Origin: Sphingomonas aerophila
Lineage (GTDB): Bacteria; Pseudomonadota; Alphaproteobacteria; Sphingomonadales; Sphingomonadaceae
Reading direction: 5' to 3'
Length of the DNA stretch: 64,000 nt
Assembly (NCBI RefSeq): GCF_014199305.1
Contig: NZ_JACIJK010000002.1
Coordinates: forward strand, 124,001-188,000
The position numbers and the translations under genes are program-made. Shown here piece after piece: positions 9,099-18,216 of the stretch. Every line of letters begins with the position of its first letter. The first letter of the stretch is position 1. The notes below the pieces were generated by a model, which was given only the letters and a program-made list of their open reading frames with translations, searched no databases and was not told the origin of the DNA.

Positions 9099-10319
9099 AT
9101 GAACACCTCGCCCCTTGCTCAAGCCTTCCCCGAACTCCCGGCGATCGAGGGTGTCACCCTCCGCGTGGCGCGGGCGCGTTACAAGGAATGGGATCGTTGC
9201 GACCTGACCTTTGCGGAACTGGCCCCGGGCACGTCGGTCGCGGGCGTCACGACGCAGAGCCGCTGCCCCTCGCCCGAGGTGGAATGGTGCCGCAAGGCCT
9301 TGGTTCTGGGGCAAGCGCGCGCGCTGGTGGTCAATGCCGGCAACTCGAACGCTTTCACCGGTGATCGCGGGCGCGCCGCTGTTGAAGCAATTGCCGCGCG
9401 CGCCGCCGGACACCTCGGCTGCCAGCCGTCAGACGTGTTCGTCGCGTCGACCGGCGTGATCGGCGTACCGTTGCCGATCGACAAGGCGGAAGCCGGGTTG
9501 GACGCGGCCTTTACGGCTCAACCATGCGATTGGCGCGCCGCCACCGACGCGATTGGCACAACCGACACCTTCCCCAAGGCAGCGGTGACACGCGCCATCG
9601 TGGACGGGAAAACGATTACGCTGGTCGGGATCATCAAGGGTTCGGGAATGATCGCTCCGGACATGGCGACGATGCTCGGCTTCGTCTTCACGGACGCGGC
9701 GATCGAGCCAGCTTACCTCCAACGGGCGCTGACCGCCGCGAATGAGGCCAGCTTTTCCCGCATTACGGTGGATAGCGATACCTCTACTAGCGACACGGTG
9801 CTTGCCTTCGCCACGGGTGCAGCCGGCAATGCTACAATCACGGCAGACGAAGACGCCGGCGCCGATGCGTTCCGGGCCGCGCTCTCCGACCTTTGCCTCC
9901 AGCTTGCGCATCTAGTGGTCCGCGATGGGGAGGGAGCGACCAAGTTCATCCAGGTCGACGTCCAAGGAGCTGAGAGCGACCGGTCGGCGCACCGGATCGC
10001 GATGAGCATCGCCAACTCGCCCCTCGTCAAGACGGCCATCGCCGGCGGCGATGCCAATTGGGGCCGTGTGGTAATGGCCGTCGGCAAGGCCGGCGAACCA
10101 GCGGAGCGCGACCGGCTAGCCATTCGATTCGGCGCGACACAGGTCGCCCGCGACGGACTAGCAGTGCCGGACTATGACGAGGCACCGGTGGCCAAGCACC
10201 TTCGCGGACAGGAGATCGAGATCGGTGTCGACATTGGCCTGGGCGATGGTCGCGCAACGGCGTGGACCTGCGACCTGACGCACGGCTACATATCGATCAA
10301 CGCTGATTATCGCAGCTGA
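9099..10319 (+). CDS. argJ: Bifunctional ornithine acetyltransferase / N-acetylglutamate synthase ArgJ
   Basis: ArgJ recycles the acetyl group between N-acetylornithine and glutamate in arginine synthesis. The 406-residue precursor contains the self-cleavage site in SGMIAPDMATMLGF, where T191 is the expected nucleophile that becomes the N-terminus of the beta chain. The N-terminal TTQSRCPSPEVEWCR and VNAGNSNAFTG segments are typical. I chose ATG 9099 over the frame opening at 9015 because ArgJ homology begins just after it. No other arg genes are adjacent; the secA side is divergent. Confidence 0.96.
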   Translation: MNTSPLAQAFPELPAIEGVTLRVARARYKEWDRCDLTFAELAPGTSVAGVTTQSRCPSPEVEWCRKALVLGQARALVVNAGNSNAFTGDRGRAAVEAIAARAAGHLGCQPSDVFVASTGVIGVPLPIDKAEAGLDAAFTAQPCDWRAATDAIGTTDTFPKAAVTRAIVDGKTITLVGIIKGSGMIAPDMATMLGFVFTDAAIEPAYLQRALTAANEASFSRITVDSDTSTSDTVLAFATGAAGNATITADEDAGADAFRAALSDLCLQLAHLVVRDGEGATKFIQVDVQGAESDRSAHRIAMSIANSPLVKTAIAGGDANWGRVVMAVGKAGEPAERDRLAIRFGATQVARDGLAVPDYDEAPVAKHLRGQEIEIGVDIGLGDGRATAWTCDLTHGYISINADYRS

Positions 10320-10328
10320 GCAGGTCAA

Positions 10329-10607
10329 TCAGCCGAGTAGGTCGCGCTCCTCGGGATGTCGTTCGATATAAGCCGCAACGAACGGGCATTGCGGTACGAC
10401 CCGCAATCCGCGCTTGCGCACATCGGACAGGGCTGCTGCGATCAGGCGGCTGCCGATCCCCTGCCCTTCGAGACGCTCCGGCACGACTGTGTGAGTGAAC
10501 ACCACTCGGTCACTGGCCAGCTCGTACGCGGCAATGGCGACATCACCGTCGACCGGCAATTCATAGCGCTGCTCGGCCTCGTTGTTTCGGACAGCGGCCC
10601 CGGTCAC
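10329..10607 (-). CDS. Small GNAT-type N-acetyltransferase (YidJ/NATD1-like)
   Basis: From a GTG at 10607 the product has 92 residues, matching the short acetyltransferase family (Acetyltransf_CG). It shows a strand-rich N-terminus, then VPERLEGQGIGSRLIAAAL, the acetyl-CoA-binding Q/R-x-x-G-x-G/A loop, and a C-terminal CPFVAAYIERHPE ending shared by this family. The frame remains open to 10748, but that upstream part lacks similarity and any good start. The acetyl acceptor is unknown. It converges on argJ with a 9-base gap. Confidence 0.8.
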   Translation of the reverse strand: MTGAAVRNNEAEQRYELPVDGDVAIAAYELASDRVVFTHTVVPERLEGQGIGSRLIAAALSDVRKRGLRVVPQCPFVAAYIERHPEERDLLG

Positions 10608-10941
10608 GCTGCCAATTCCGCAACAGCGTGAACGGCAGGAGCTTTGCCACACTTCATGTAACGGGAATTGATAATGTAGCTGATCTGTGCGGACATGCTG
10701 CCTCCGGAACCGATCACTCAACTTGGCATTAGCGCCGACGTTCCACACTATACGTAAAGTGCGAAAAGCCTGCCCCGCTCACAAACGAAGATCTCAGCGC
10801 CCGCTTGGGTGAGCTCCAGCCAGGCCGCCGCCCGGTGGAGATCGTCTACACACGCCGCCAGGCTTTAGCAGTGTACCAAGCGGGACCAGACGAACCCGGC
10901 TGACCGGCCCAAACGTTGACGCACACGTCGATAGCACAAAA

Positions 10942-10965
10942 AAAGGGGGCCTGGCGGCCCCCTTT
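10942..10965 (-). terminator. Rho-independent terminator of the small membrane-protein gene
   Basis: AAAGGGGGCC (10942-10951) and GGCCCCCTTT (10956-10965) form a ten-pair stem with a four-base loop. On the minus strand it is followed by seven T residues (plus-strand A-run 10938-10944). Confidence 0.92.
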
Positions 10966-10989
10966 CGCAACCTCAAGCTGATCAAACGA

Positions 10990-11232
10990 TTAGTTGCTGT
11001 CGCTGTTATCATCGTTGTCGGCAACGACCACAATTCCGACAACCACGGCAGCCGCCGCGATCAGGGCAACGATCAGGCCGCCACCAGCAAGCTGGTCCTT
11101 GCCCTTGACGCTGCTGGCGCGAACCGACTTCGCAACCGACAGGCTAGCAGCGGGATTAGCCGGCGCTGCGAGGGCAGGAGCGGCGGCAAGCGAAAGGGCG
11201 GCAGCAGCCGCAAACATGTTAACGATCTTCAT
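10990..11232 (-). CDS. Small single-span membrane protein with acidic C-terminus
   Basis: The 80-residue protein has a cleavable signal peptide ending APALAAPA, a short basic linker, a second hydrophobic segment (about 50-70, GGGLIVALIAAAAVVVGIVV) and a strongly acidic tail DNDDNSDSN. A good terminator follows 25 bases after the stop, supporting a real monocistronic gene. I know similar short proteins from sphingomonads but no assigned function. Confidence 0.7.
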   Translation of the reverse strand: MKIVNMFAAAAALSLAAAPALAAPANPAASLSVAKSVRASSVKGKDQLAGGGLIVALIAAAAVVVGIVVVADNDDNSDSN

Positions 11233-11357
11233 CGAAGCACTCCCAAGTATCGCCTAATAACTTGCACACGAAACGACGTTCCGCAAGTGCGAAGGAACAC
11301 GACACGCATTCCGTTTATAGAGGCCGCTTGGCCTGAGCGGCCGAGGTAAGCCGAACC

Positions 11358-11431
11358 TGGAGCGGGTGAAGGGAATCGAACCCTCGTCGTAAGCTTGGGA
11401 AGCTTCTGCTCTACCATTGAGCTACACCCGC
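11358..11431 (-). tRNA. tRNA-Gly (anticodon CCC)
   Basis: On the minus strand GCGGGTG pairs with CACCCGC, the D arm is GCTC/GAGC, the anticodon loop TTCCCAA gives CCC, and the T arm GAGGG-TTCGATT-CCCTT is followed by discriminator T and encoded CCA. Confidence 0.94.
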
Positions 11432-11893
11432 TGAACAACGGCTCAGCGCTGTTTTGGCCGCCTGCGGCTCCCGGTCTACAATCCCGGTCACGGTCCGCAT
11501 GCGATGTGTCGGCCAACTGCCACGTTTTCGGCGGTGGCGTCAACGTACATACGACGCATCAGCCCCAACCCTGGCGATCCGCCGCATGGCTAGCTCGATC
11601 TCATGAGCAATGGTGGCGTCGGTACCTTACGTCTGCGCAGAAGGTATATCGGCTGAGTGCACTTAGCAGAACGGCCGGACAGCACCGTTGTCCACCTTGG
11701 CCACCACGCTCTGAGCGCCGCTACTACGCCGGTCGCGACGATAGTGGTCATTAAAGAAACAGCGCGAAAGTCCGGCCGGACCACGCCGCCAAAGTCCGCC
11801 GGTGTGCCCATGTCCGGCTCACTCCGCCGGCCGCTTACGTCCCAGCCCGCGCTGTTGGTCAGGCGTGCAGCGGTGCCCTGGCAGGAGGGTGTG
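11432..11893. other. Intergenic stretch of about 460 bases without a recognisable gene
   Basis: Between tRNA-Gly and the end of the sulfatase gene no frame shows a start, codon pattern or motif that convinces me. The open frames here have scrambled compositions. The minus-strand tRNA promoter must lie in its left part. A short minus-strand reading near 11580-11620 recalls a histidine-kinase H-box (IAHEIELAM) but is closed by stops within 30 codons. Confidence 0.5.
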
Positions 11894-13429
11894 TTATGTC
11901 CCCGGCGGACGAAAGAAGCGCGGCGGAAACGGTGCCTGCGCCGGCCCCTTTGGATCGCGTAACTCATTGCGCTCGCCAGCGTCTGCGCTGAGCGGGATCT
12001 GCATGCCGCCGGTTTCTTCCAGCAAGCGGAATAGCTTGGCACTCATTCGTTCGGCCAACTCTTCATGCCCAGGGCGCGCGAGAAGGTTATTGTTTTCGTT
12101 CGGGTCGGTAGCGAGGTCATACAACTCGTCCACGTCCCAGATGCCGTGAAAGTGGACATACTTGTACCTGTCCTCACGGAGCGCATGCACGGTTGGCGTC
12201 TGCGGGAAGTTGCGCTCCCAATAATATTCATAGATCAATTCGGTGCGCCAAGGTGCTTCTTCGCCACGCGCCAATGGCAGCATATCAGCGCCCGCTAACC
12301 CATCTGGCGCCACCAAGCCGGCGGCGGCGAGCATCGTCGGCGCCACGTCGATGTTGGCGACGACCTGGCTGACCTCTCCCGGCCCGAAAAGCGATGGGCA
12401 GCGCATCAGCATCGGCACGCGCATCGACTCCTCATATGCCGCGCGCTTGTCGATCAGGCCATGTTCGCCAAACATGAAGCCGTTGTCGCCCATGTAGAGG
12501 ATCAGCGTGTCGTCGAGTTCGCCGCGCCTGGCCAGCAGGTCCATGATCCGCGCCAGCCCTTCGTCGACCGCGAGCAGGGTTTCCATGTACCGCTTGTAAT
12601 AATCACCCACGTCCAGCGTACCGTGGTACGGATAGCCGACGCCGTGCCAACTATTACGTTGGTTCTCCACCCACATCGGCCGGCCTGGCACCTTGGGCCT
12701 CATGCTATCGGGATACCGGAAGGTCTGGTTGGTGTAGCGGCCCTTGTGCCGTTCGGCCGGAATGAACTCGGAATGCACCGCCTTGTGCGCCAGGTGCAGC
12801 ATCCACGGCCGCTTGCCCGATCGTTTCCCGATCCAGTCGAGCGCATAATCGGTGAGTTCGTCGGTTATGTAGCCCCTTTGCGGAACCTTGGCGCCATCGA
12901 CGTTGAGCCCGTTCGGGCCGGGCAAGTAGTCCCCCTGCCCTTTGAAACTGACCCAGCGATCGAACCCCGGCTGCGGCGTGTCGGTCTCCACGCCCATGTG
13001 CCACTTGCCGATGAGCGCGGTCTCATATCCGGCGGCGCGAAGATATTCTGGGTAATAGATCAGGCCGGGCGGGATCGGGTGGTTGTTGTCCACCACGCGG
13101 TGCTGGTGTGCATACAGGCCGGTGAAGATCGATGCGCGGCTGGGCGAGCAAAGTGCTGTTGTCACGAAAGCGTTGCGGAAGTGGACGCCCTCGCGCGCCA
13201 GCCGATCGAGCGTTGGCGTGTCGCCAAAGCTTTGCGCCTTCATGAACCCCATTGCGTCGTACCGGTGGTCGTCGGTCAGCACGACCAGAATGTTCTTCGG
13301 CCGCACGCCGTGTCTACGCCTGAGCTTTAACCGCTTCGGTGCGGGCGCCGCTGCTCCGGCCGCCCAGCTGTAAAGGCCGAAAGCACCGCCTGTGCCGGCC
13401 AGGAGCACGCCCCGGCGATCAACAGTCAC
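11894..13429 (-). CDS. Tat-exported type I sulfatase (first of a pair)
   Basis: This formylglycine-type sulfatase removes sulfate esters or N-sulfate from glycans. From GTG 13429 it has 511 residues and begins with the Tat-like signal VTVDRRGVLLAG. Metal-binding D53 and D54 lie in LTDDHRYD. The maturation motif is CSPSR, with C94 expected to become formylglycine. GKWHMG and GDNGFMFGEHG are further family motifs. The GTG overlaps the stop of the upstream sulfatase (GTGA), which decides the start over 13477. It resembles arylsulfatase A and iduronate or heparan sulfatases; the exact substrate is not readable. Confidence 0.88.
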   Translation of the reverse strand: MTVDRRGVLLAGTGGAFGLYSWAAGAAAPAPKRLKLRRRHGVRPKNILVVLTDDHRYDAMGFMKAQSFGDTPTLDRLAREGVHFRNAFVTTALCSPSRASIFTGLYAHQHRVVDNNHPIPPGLIYYPEYLRAAGYETALIGKWHMGVETDTPQPGFDRWVSFKGQGDYLPGPNGLNVDGAKVPQRGYITDELTDYALDWIGKRSGKRPWMLHLAHKAVHSEFIPAERHKGRYTNQTFRYPDSMRPKVPGRPMWVENQRNSWHGVGYPYHGTLDVGDYYKRYMETLLAVDEGLARIMDLLARRGELDDTLILYMGDNGFMFGEHGLIDKRAAYEESMRVPMLMRCPSLFGPGEVSQVVANIDVAPTMLAAAGLVAPDGLAGADMLPLARGEEAPWRTELIYEYYWERNFPQTPTVHALREDRYKYVHFHGIWDVDELYDLATDPNENNNLLARPGHEELAERMSAKLFRLLEETGGMQIPLSADAGERNELRDPKGPAQAPFPPRFFRPPGT

Positions 13430-14844
13430 TGATGCTGGCCCATGTGGGAATAAGGGTCGGTTTGCCCGGCCAGCCACGGATCCTTGGTTGCAGCACGGGT
13501 CGCTCGCAGCCGTTCCGCGAGTTCGGCCTTGATCGTCGCAAGCGCCGGATCGGCCGCGACGTTCACTAGCTCGTCCGGATCGCGCGTGAGATCATAGAGC
13601 TCTTCCGCGGGCCGCTGAAGATACGCCGCCTGGGTCCGACGCCCGAGCCGAATAGCTGGGTCCGCGCTGATCGCCTTCCATGATGGTGATCCTGCAACGT
13701 CGCCCGCGATCGGGTACGGCAGTTGCCAGGCGAGATTGAGAATATAGCTGTGCGTGCGGGTGCGGATGGCCCGCATCGGATAATACTGATTGATCTCGTG
13801 AAAGTCGTGGCTCGCGAACACCGCATCGCGGCTCGGGTCGCCGCTCTTTCCCATGATCGGGAGCAGCGACTTGCCCGAGAGCCGATAGGCAGCGGGAGGC
13901 GCCACGCCCGTCCAGTCGAGCACGGTCGGCGTAATGTCGGTCCAGCTTACCAAGGCGTCGTTCACCGCTCCGCCTATGCCGGCCGCGCGAATGATCAGCG
14001 GCAGGTGCAACCCAGGATCGTACAGGTTGGTCTTGGCGCCCGGAAACGGTCGGCCGTTGTCGCTGAGGAAGATCACCAGGGTCTCGGCGTCGCGGCCAAT
14101 ATCGGCGAGGTCGTCCAGGATCATGCCGACGCCCGCATCCAGGCGGCTCAACGACTCGTAATAGTCGGCAAGGTCCTGCCTGACCGCGGGCAGGTCCGGC
14201 AGGTGCGAGGGGATAGCGACACGACGGGGATCATAAGCGACCGGCTTCACGCCGGGCCATGGACGGTCGTTGCCATAGTCCACCGCCGCGCGATGCGGGT
14301 CGCTATACGCAACCGTCACAAAGAACGGCCGATCATCGCTCGACCGGATGAAGCTGGATGCCGCGATCGCCAGCTCTCGCACGTCGCGGATGCCCGATCG
14401 CTCGGGCACCAGCTCGACCTCGTAGGGAAAGGCGCTGTCCGGCCCGACATGCTTCTTGCCGACCAGCGCCGTCGCATAGCCTGCGCGGCGCAGCAGCGAG
14501 GGCAGCGTCTCGATGCCGGGTAGCAACGACTGGTGATGGACGTCGTGCTGGAGCCCGTACATCCCGTTCTGGTGAGTGTAGAGGCCGGTATTGATCACCG
14601 CCCGGCTCGGGCTGCACGACGACACCGCTGCGAACCCTTGCGTAAAGCGAGTGCCGGCGCGCGCCAGTGCGTCGATCCGGGGCGTTCGAATGGGCACACC
14701 GTAACAGCCGAGGTCGAGCCCCTGGTCGTCGGAAACGAGCAGCAGGACGTTGCGACGCTTCGCGCCGCCCTGCGCCATGGACGCAGAGGCGACAGACACC
14801 GCCGCCGCCCCCGCCATCCCCCTCAGAACATCACGTCGGTCCAT
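13426..14844 (-). CDS. Tat-exported sulfatase, heparan N-sulfatase-like
   Basis: The 472-residue protein starts with the Tat signal MDRRDVLRGMAGAAAV and a cleavage region near ASMAQG. D39/D40 (SDDQGLD) bind the metal, and CSPSR (C77-R81) holds the formylglycine cysteine. GKKHVGPD and LSDNGRPFPGAKTNLYDPG fit the N-sulfoglucosamine sulfohydrolase branch better than arylsulfatase A. It is 4 bases downstream of the TonB receptor and overlaps the next sulfatase by four bases. Activation needs a formylglycine-generating enzyme, which is not in this window. Confidence 0.86.
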   Translation of the reverse strand: MDRRDVLRGMAGAAAVSVASASMAQGGAKRRNVLLLVSDDQGLDLGCYGVPIRTPRIDALARAGTRFTQGFAAVSSCSPSRAVINTGLYTHQNGMYGLQHDVHHQSLLPGIETLPSLLRRAGYATALVGKKHVGPDSAFPYEVELVPERSGIRDVRELAIAASSFIRSSDDRPFFVTVAYSDPHRAAVDYGNDRPWPGVKPVAYDPRRVAIPSHLPDLPAVRQDLADYYESLSRLDAGVGMILDDLADIGRDAETLVIFLSDNGRPFPGAKTNLYDPGLHLPLIIRAAGIGGAVNDALVSWTDITPTVLDWTGVAPPAAYRLSGKSLLPIMGKSGDPSRDAVFASHDFHEINQYYPMRAIRTRTHSYILNLAWQLPYPIAGDVAGSPSWKAISADPAIRLGRRTQAAYLQRPAEELYDLTRDPDELVNVAADPALATIKAELAERLRATRAATKDPWLAGQTDPYSHMGQHQ

Positions 14845-14848
14845 GCGA

Positions 14849-17329
14849 TCAGAAATTCACCGCGGCGCTGAACCGGAAGGAGCGCCCGAGGATGGGACGC
14901 GCTAGGATCGGACCCGACCCCTGCCCGCCGATGATCCGCGGATTGCCCTCCGTCAGGCCGAGCTTATCGGTCAGGTTGTTGCCGGTGACCTGGAGCCGCA
15001 GTCGCTCTCCGATATCGACCGACACGCCGGCATCCAGCTGGTAGAAGTGCGGCAGCGTTTGCAGGTTCTCAGGGTCGGAGAAGCGGTTCCCGGTATATTG
15101 CAGCGTCGCGAACAGCGAGGGACGCAGGCCGCCGACCGGCAGTTCATAGGCGGGCGTCACCCGCCACATCCATTTGGGCTGACGCTGGACGCGGTTGCCG
15201 GTGTTGTCGATCGTGCCGTTGCCGGTGAAGAAGCCCCGGTACGTCGCGTCGAGCCAGGTGCCCGCCGCGGTCAGGCTGAAGCCCGCGAATGGCCGCAGCG
15301 CGCCCTCCACCTCGACGCCCGTCGCCTTGGCGCCGCCATTGGAACTGACCGGCACGTTGTCGATCAGCGTGGTGGTCGCCAGCCCGTCGAACTTGTTGTG
15401 GAATACGGTAGCGTACAGGTTCGCGATCTGGGTCGAAAGCTTCAACCCCGCTTCATAGGTGTCGACCTCGGCTCGTTGTGCCAGGCCCGTCTTGTTCGCG
15501 ATGTTGGTGGCCGATGCTTCGCGCAGATTGTCGAACTGCGGGAAGCTATTGCCGCGGCTGTAGCGGACGTAAACGCCAAGTGATCGGGTAAAGTCGTAGT
15601 TCGCGCCTGCCGTCCATGACCACGCGTTATCGCGGTAGCGAATCGTTCGCGGACTGCCGAACAAGGTGACGGCGTTGTCGTACAGCGTGTTGACGTTGCC
15701 ATCGAGGTTGACGGTGGGCCCCGAGGTTTGAAGCGTCGCGTCGACGCTGTGCCGCTGGTACCGGACCCCGCCATCGACCCTCAGCTCCGGCGTGATCTCC
15801 AGCTCGTCGACCGCGTAGAAGGCTGTGTCTTCGCCATCGTAATGCGCACGCACCTGGAACGCCGGGCCGCTGGTGAAGCCGCGCAGCGTCGCCTGTTGTG
15901 CCGTGCCGGCCGCATTGGTCAGGGTCAGGTTGAGCAACCGCGCGTTCGGAGTCCCGGTCAGCAGCACCTGATTACCCAGTGCCCACACGTCATACGACGT
16001 GTAATTGGTATAGAACACGCCGCCGGTGAGCTTGTTCGGCCCAGCCTTCCATTCCAACGCGGTGTCGGACACGAAGGACGAGATCTTCTTGCGCACTTCC
16101 CAGATGCCGGCGCGCAGCACCTGCGTGTCCGCGCCGGTCGAGACAGCGCCGCCGCCGTTGACGTAGCTGAGCCCGGTAAGCGTGGAGCCCGCACCGCCCA
16201 ACGTCACCGCCATGGCGGACGCGCTGACCGGCGCCGCCACCGGCACCAGGCCCAGCGTGTCGGCGTGGCCGCCAAGATAGCTCGTCCGTTCGCGAAAGCG
16301 AAAGCCCTCGGCCAATTCGTAGTCGAAGGTGATGCCGGTGTTGATCACCTTGGCCCCGCGCCCTTCCGCCAAATCTACATCCCGGCCGACCAGCGTGGTG
16401 GTTCGCCGCGTCTCCGGCCCGTTCAGCGTGCCCTTGCCGCCGTCGAAGCCGGGGTATTCGCTGATCTTGCCGTCGTTCGACACGACCGGGATCGGTAGCA
16501 GCCACTGGCCGCGATCGTTGAGGTAGCGGGCATAAACCTCGACAAAGCTGTTGCCGTCGAAATCATGGTGGATATTGCCGGTGATCTGCCCACCCTTCTC
16601 GGCCCGATAGCGCGGATCGCGGATGCCGTTGCTCTGGGCGTAATAGCCGCCGACCATGAAGCCGGTGTCGCCGCCGAGCGGCCCCGAAATCCAGGCGTCT
16701 CCGCGGATCTCGTCGTAGTCGGTGTAGGATCCCTTGGCGAAGCCCTTGAACTCCGACCCTCCTATCCGCGGTACCACGTTCACCGTCAGGCCGGGCTGGC
16801 CGTTTGAGAAAAGTGCGCCTGTGCCGCCGCGCACCGCCTCCACGCGCTGCACCGTTTCGTCCAGGCGGATCAGCTGCGAGTTTTCGAGGAACGATAGCGT
16901 CGGCGGCGCGAAAATCGGCGTGCCTGCGAACTGGAAGGTGACGAACTGCGCGTCGCCTCCCGATGGGTAGCCGCGCACAAAGATGTTTGCGCCGTTCTGG
17001 CCGCCTGAACTTTCCGCCATGACGCCTGGGACCGTTCGGAGCAGGTCGGCCGTGCTGTTGGGCGCGGCGCGCTCGATCGCATCGTTGTTGAGCGTGGTGA
17101 CAGCAAAGGCGGCATCCTGGCGTCGGGTGCCGCCACCGGCCGTACCCACCACCACGACGTCATCGCCCTGCGGCTCCGTCGTGTCGACCAGGCCTTTGTC
17201 CGGCTCCGCACGCTGTGCGCTGTCCGCCTCCTGTGCGGCGCCCGTCGTCTGAGCCGTGGCGGAAGCCGCGACCAGCAACGCTCCTGCCGCCGAGCCGATC
17301 GTCAATCCGCGGATCATCTTGCTCTGCAT
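14849..17329 (-). CDS. TonB-dependent outer-membrane receptor
   Basis: From ATG 17329 the 826-residue protein has a signal peptide (MQSKMIRGLTIGSAAGALLV), a plug domain (VVGTAGGGTRRQDAAFAVTTL, then LRTVPGVMAE) and a 22-strand barrel ending in GRSFRFSAAVNF with the expected terminal Phe. It imports a bulky ligand with TonB energy. FecA/FhuA-like siderophore receptors share this architecture, but the sulfatases directly downstream suggest a sulfated glycan ligand. No SusD-like protein is present, as usual outside Bacteroidetes. The 13 residues before ATG 17329 would bury the signal peptide. Confidence 0.88.
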   Translation of the reverse strand: MQSKMIRGLTIGSAAGALLVAASATAQTTGAAQEADSAQRAEPDKGLVDTTEPQGDDVVVVGTAGGGTRRQDAAFAVTTLNNDAIERAAPNSTADLLRTVPGVMAESSGGQNGANIFVRGYPSGGDAQFVTFQFAGTPIFAPPTLSFLENSQLIRLDETVQRVEAVRGGTGALFSNGQPGLTVNVVPRIGGSEFKGFAKGSYTDYDEIRGDAWISGPLGGDTGFMVGGYYAQSNGIRDPRYRAEKGGQITGNIHHDFDGNSFVEVYARYLNDRGQWLLPIPVVSNDGKISEYPGFDGGKGTLNGPETRRTTTLVGRDVDLAEGRGAKVINTGITFDYELAEGFRFRERTSYLGGHADTLGLVPVAAPVSASAMAVTLGGAGSTLTGLSYVNGGGAVSTGADTQVLRAGIWEVRKKISSFVSDTALEWKAGPNKLTGGVFYTNYTSYDVWALGNQVLLTGTPNARLLNLTLTNAAGTAQQATLRGFTSGPAFQVRAHYDGEDTAFYAVDELEITPELRVDGGVRYQRHSVDATLQTSGPTVNLDGNVNTLYDNAVTLFGSPRTIRYRDNAWSWTAGANYDFTRSLGVYVRYSRGNSFPQFDNLREASATNIANKTGLAQRAEVDTYEAGLKLSTQIANLYATVFHNKFDGLATTTLIDNVPVSSNGGAKATGVEVEGALRPFAGFSLTAAGTWLDATYRGFFTGNGTIDNTGNRVQRQPKWMWRVTPAYELPVGGLRPSLFATLQYTGNRFSDPENLQTLPHFYQLDAGVSVDIGERLRLQVTGNNLTDKLGLTEGNPRIIGGQGSGPILARPILGRSFRFSAAVNF

Positions 17330-17411
17330 ATGTCCGACCCCCTGCATCGCACGGCCGACGAGACCCATGTCCTCCGGTCCGCTGCAGGTGTATCGTGCCT
17401 GCGCGGCACTT

Positions 17412-17423
17412 CCGTCATGACGG
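17412..17423. promoter_or_regulatory. Perfect 12-base palindrome in the divergent promoter region
   Basis: CCGTCATGACGG is a perfect inverted repeat lying 83 bases upstream of the TonB receptor start and 121 bases upstream of the ABC ATPase start. It could be an operator for a dimeric regulator. No regulator gene is adjacent, so the assignment is tentative. Confidence 0.35.
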
Positions 17424-17544
17424 GGAAAATACGTGCGTGCCGATCCGGCGTCCGCCGCGACATTCTTGCCACGATGGCGGTCAGCGCTGCTCAGATCACG
17501 ACATCAGGCTCGGACCGAAGCGCATGCACGGTCGTTGAGCGACC

Positions 17545-18216
17545 ATGCGGGCAATTGAGACGTGCGGCTTGGCCAAGACGGTGGGAATCGACCGCGAGCT
17601 GTTCACCGGCCTTTCGCTAACCGTCACGCCGGGTGAGCTCGTCGCGATCACCGGCGAGTCAGGCGTTGGCAAGTCGACCCTGCTTAACATGTTGGCCGGG
17701 CTGGACGACGCCGATGCGGGGGAGATCCGGATCGAAGGCGTCGCGCTTGGCCCCCTGAATGATGAGACACGCACCAAGCTCAGACGTGAGCGGATCGGCT
17801 TCGTCTTCCAGGCTTTCCACATCCTGCCTTATCTCACCCTGGAACAGAACGTGGCGCTGCCGCTTGCGCTGATCTCGCCAGACAGCGCCGCTGCCAAGGC
17901 ACAGGCGGGCGTGGTGCTGGCGGAGGTCGGCCTCGGCGATCGCGGGCGTGATTATGCGCGCGACCTGTCCGGCGGCGAATTACAGCGGGTCGCCATCGCG
18001 CGGGCGCTGGTGCACCGGCCGGCAGTGATCCTGGCCGACGAGCCGACCGGCAATCTCGATCCTGAGACGGCGGGCCGCGTTCTCGACCTGCTTGCGCGTG
18101 CGGTGAAGTCCCGCGGGGCGGCCGCAGTAATCGTCACCCATTCGGCAGCGACTGCAGCGGTGGCTGATCGGGTGCTGATGCTCACCGCGCGCGGCCTGAC
18201 GCCAATCGATGGCTGA
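17545..18216 (+). CDS. ABC transporter ATP-binding protein (LolD/MacB type)
   Basis: The 223-residue ATPase has Walker A GESGVGKST (37-45), a Q-loop in FVFQAFHILPYLTLEQN, the signature LSGGELQRVAIARAL and Walker B VILADEPTGNLD. This is the LolD/MacB/FtsE branch that works with FtsX-fold permeases. The stop overlaps the permease start by eight bases. Together with the AttH-like protein it forms a three-gene transporter module. Lipoprotein sorting by LolCDE is an alternative, but the single long permease and AttH argue for a different export role. Confidence 0.92.
   Translation: MRAIETCGLAKTVGIDRELFTGLSLTVTPGELVAITGESGVGKSTLLNMLAGLDDADAGEIRIEGVALGPLNDETRTKLRRERIGFVFQAFHILPYLTLEQNVALPLALISPDSAAAKAQAGVVLAEVGLGDRGRDYARDLSGGELQRVAIARALVHRPAVILADEPTGNLDPETAGRVLDLLARAVKSRGAAAVIVTHSAATAAVADRVLMLTARGLTPIDG

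Noticed and set aside
11570-11640. Histidine-kinase H-box-like peptide (IAHEIELAM) on the minus strand
   Set aside because: The frame is closed by stops within about 30 codons and no other kinase motif is nearby.
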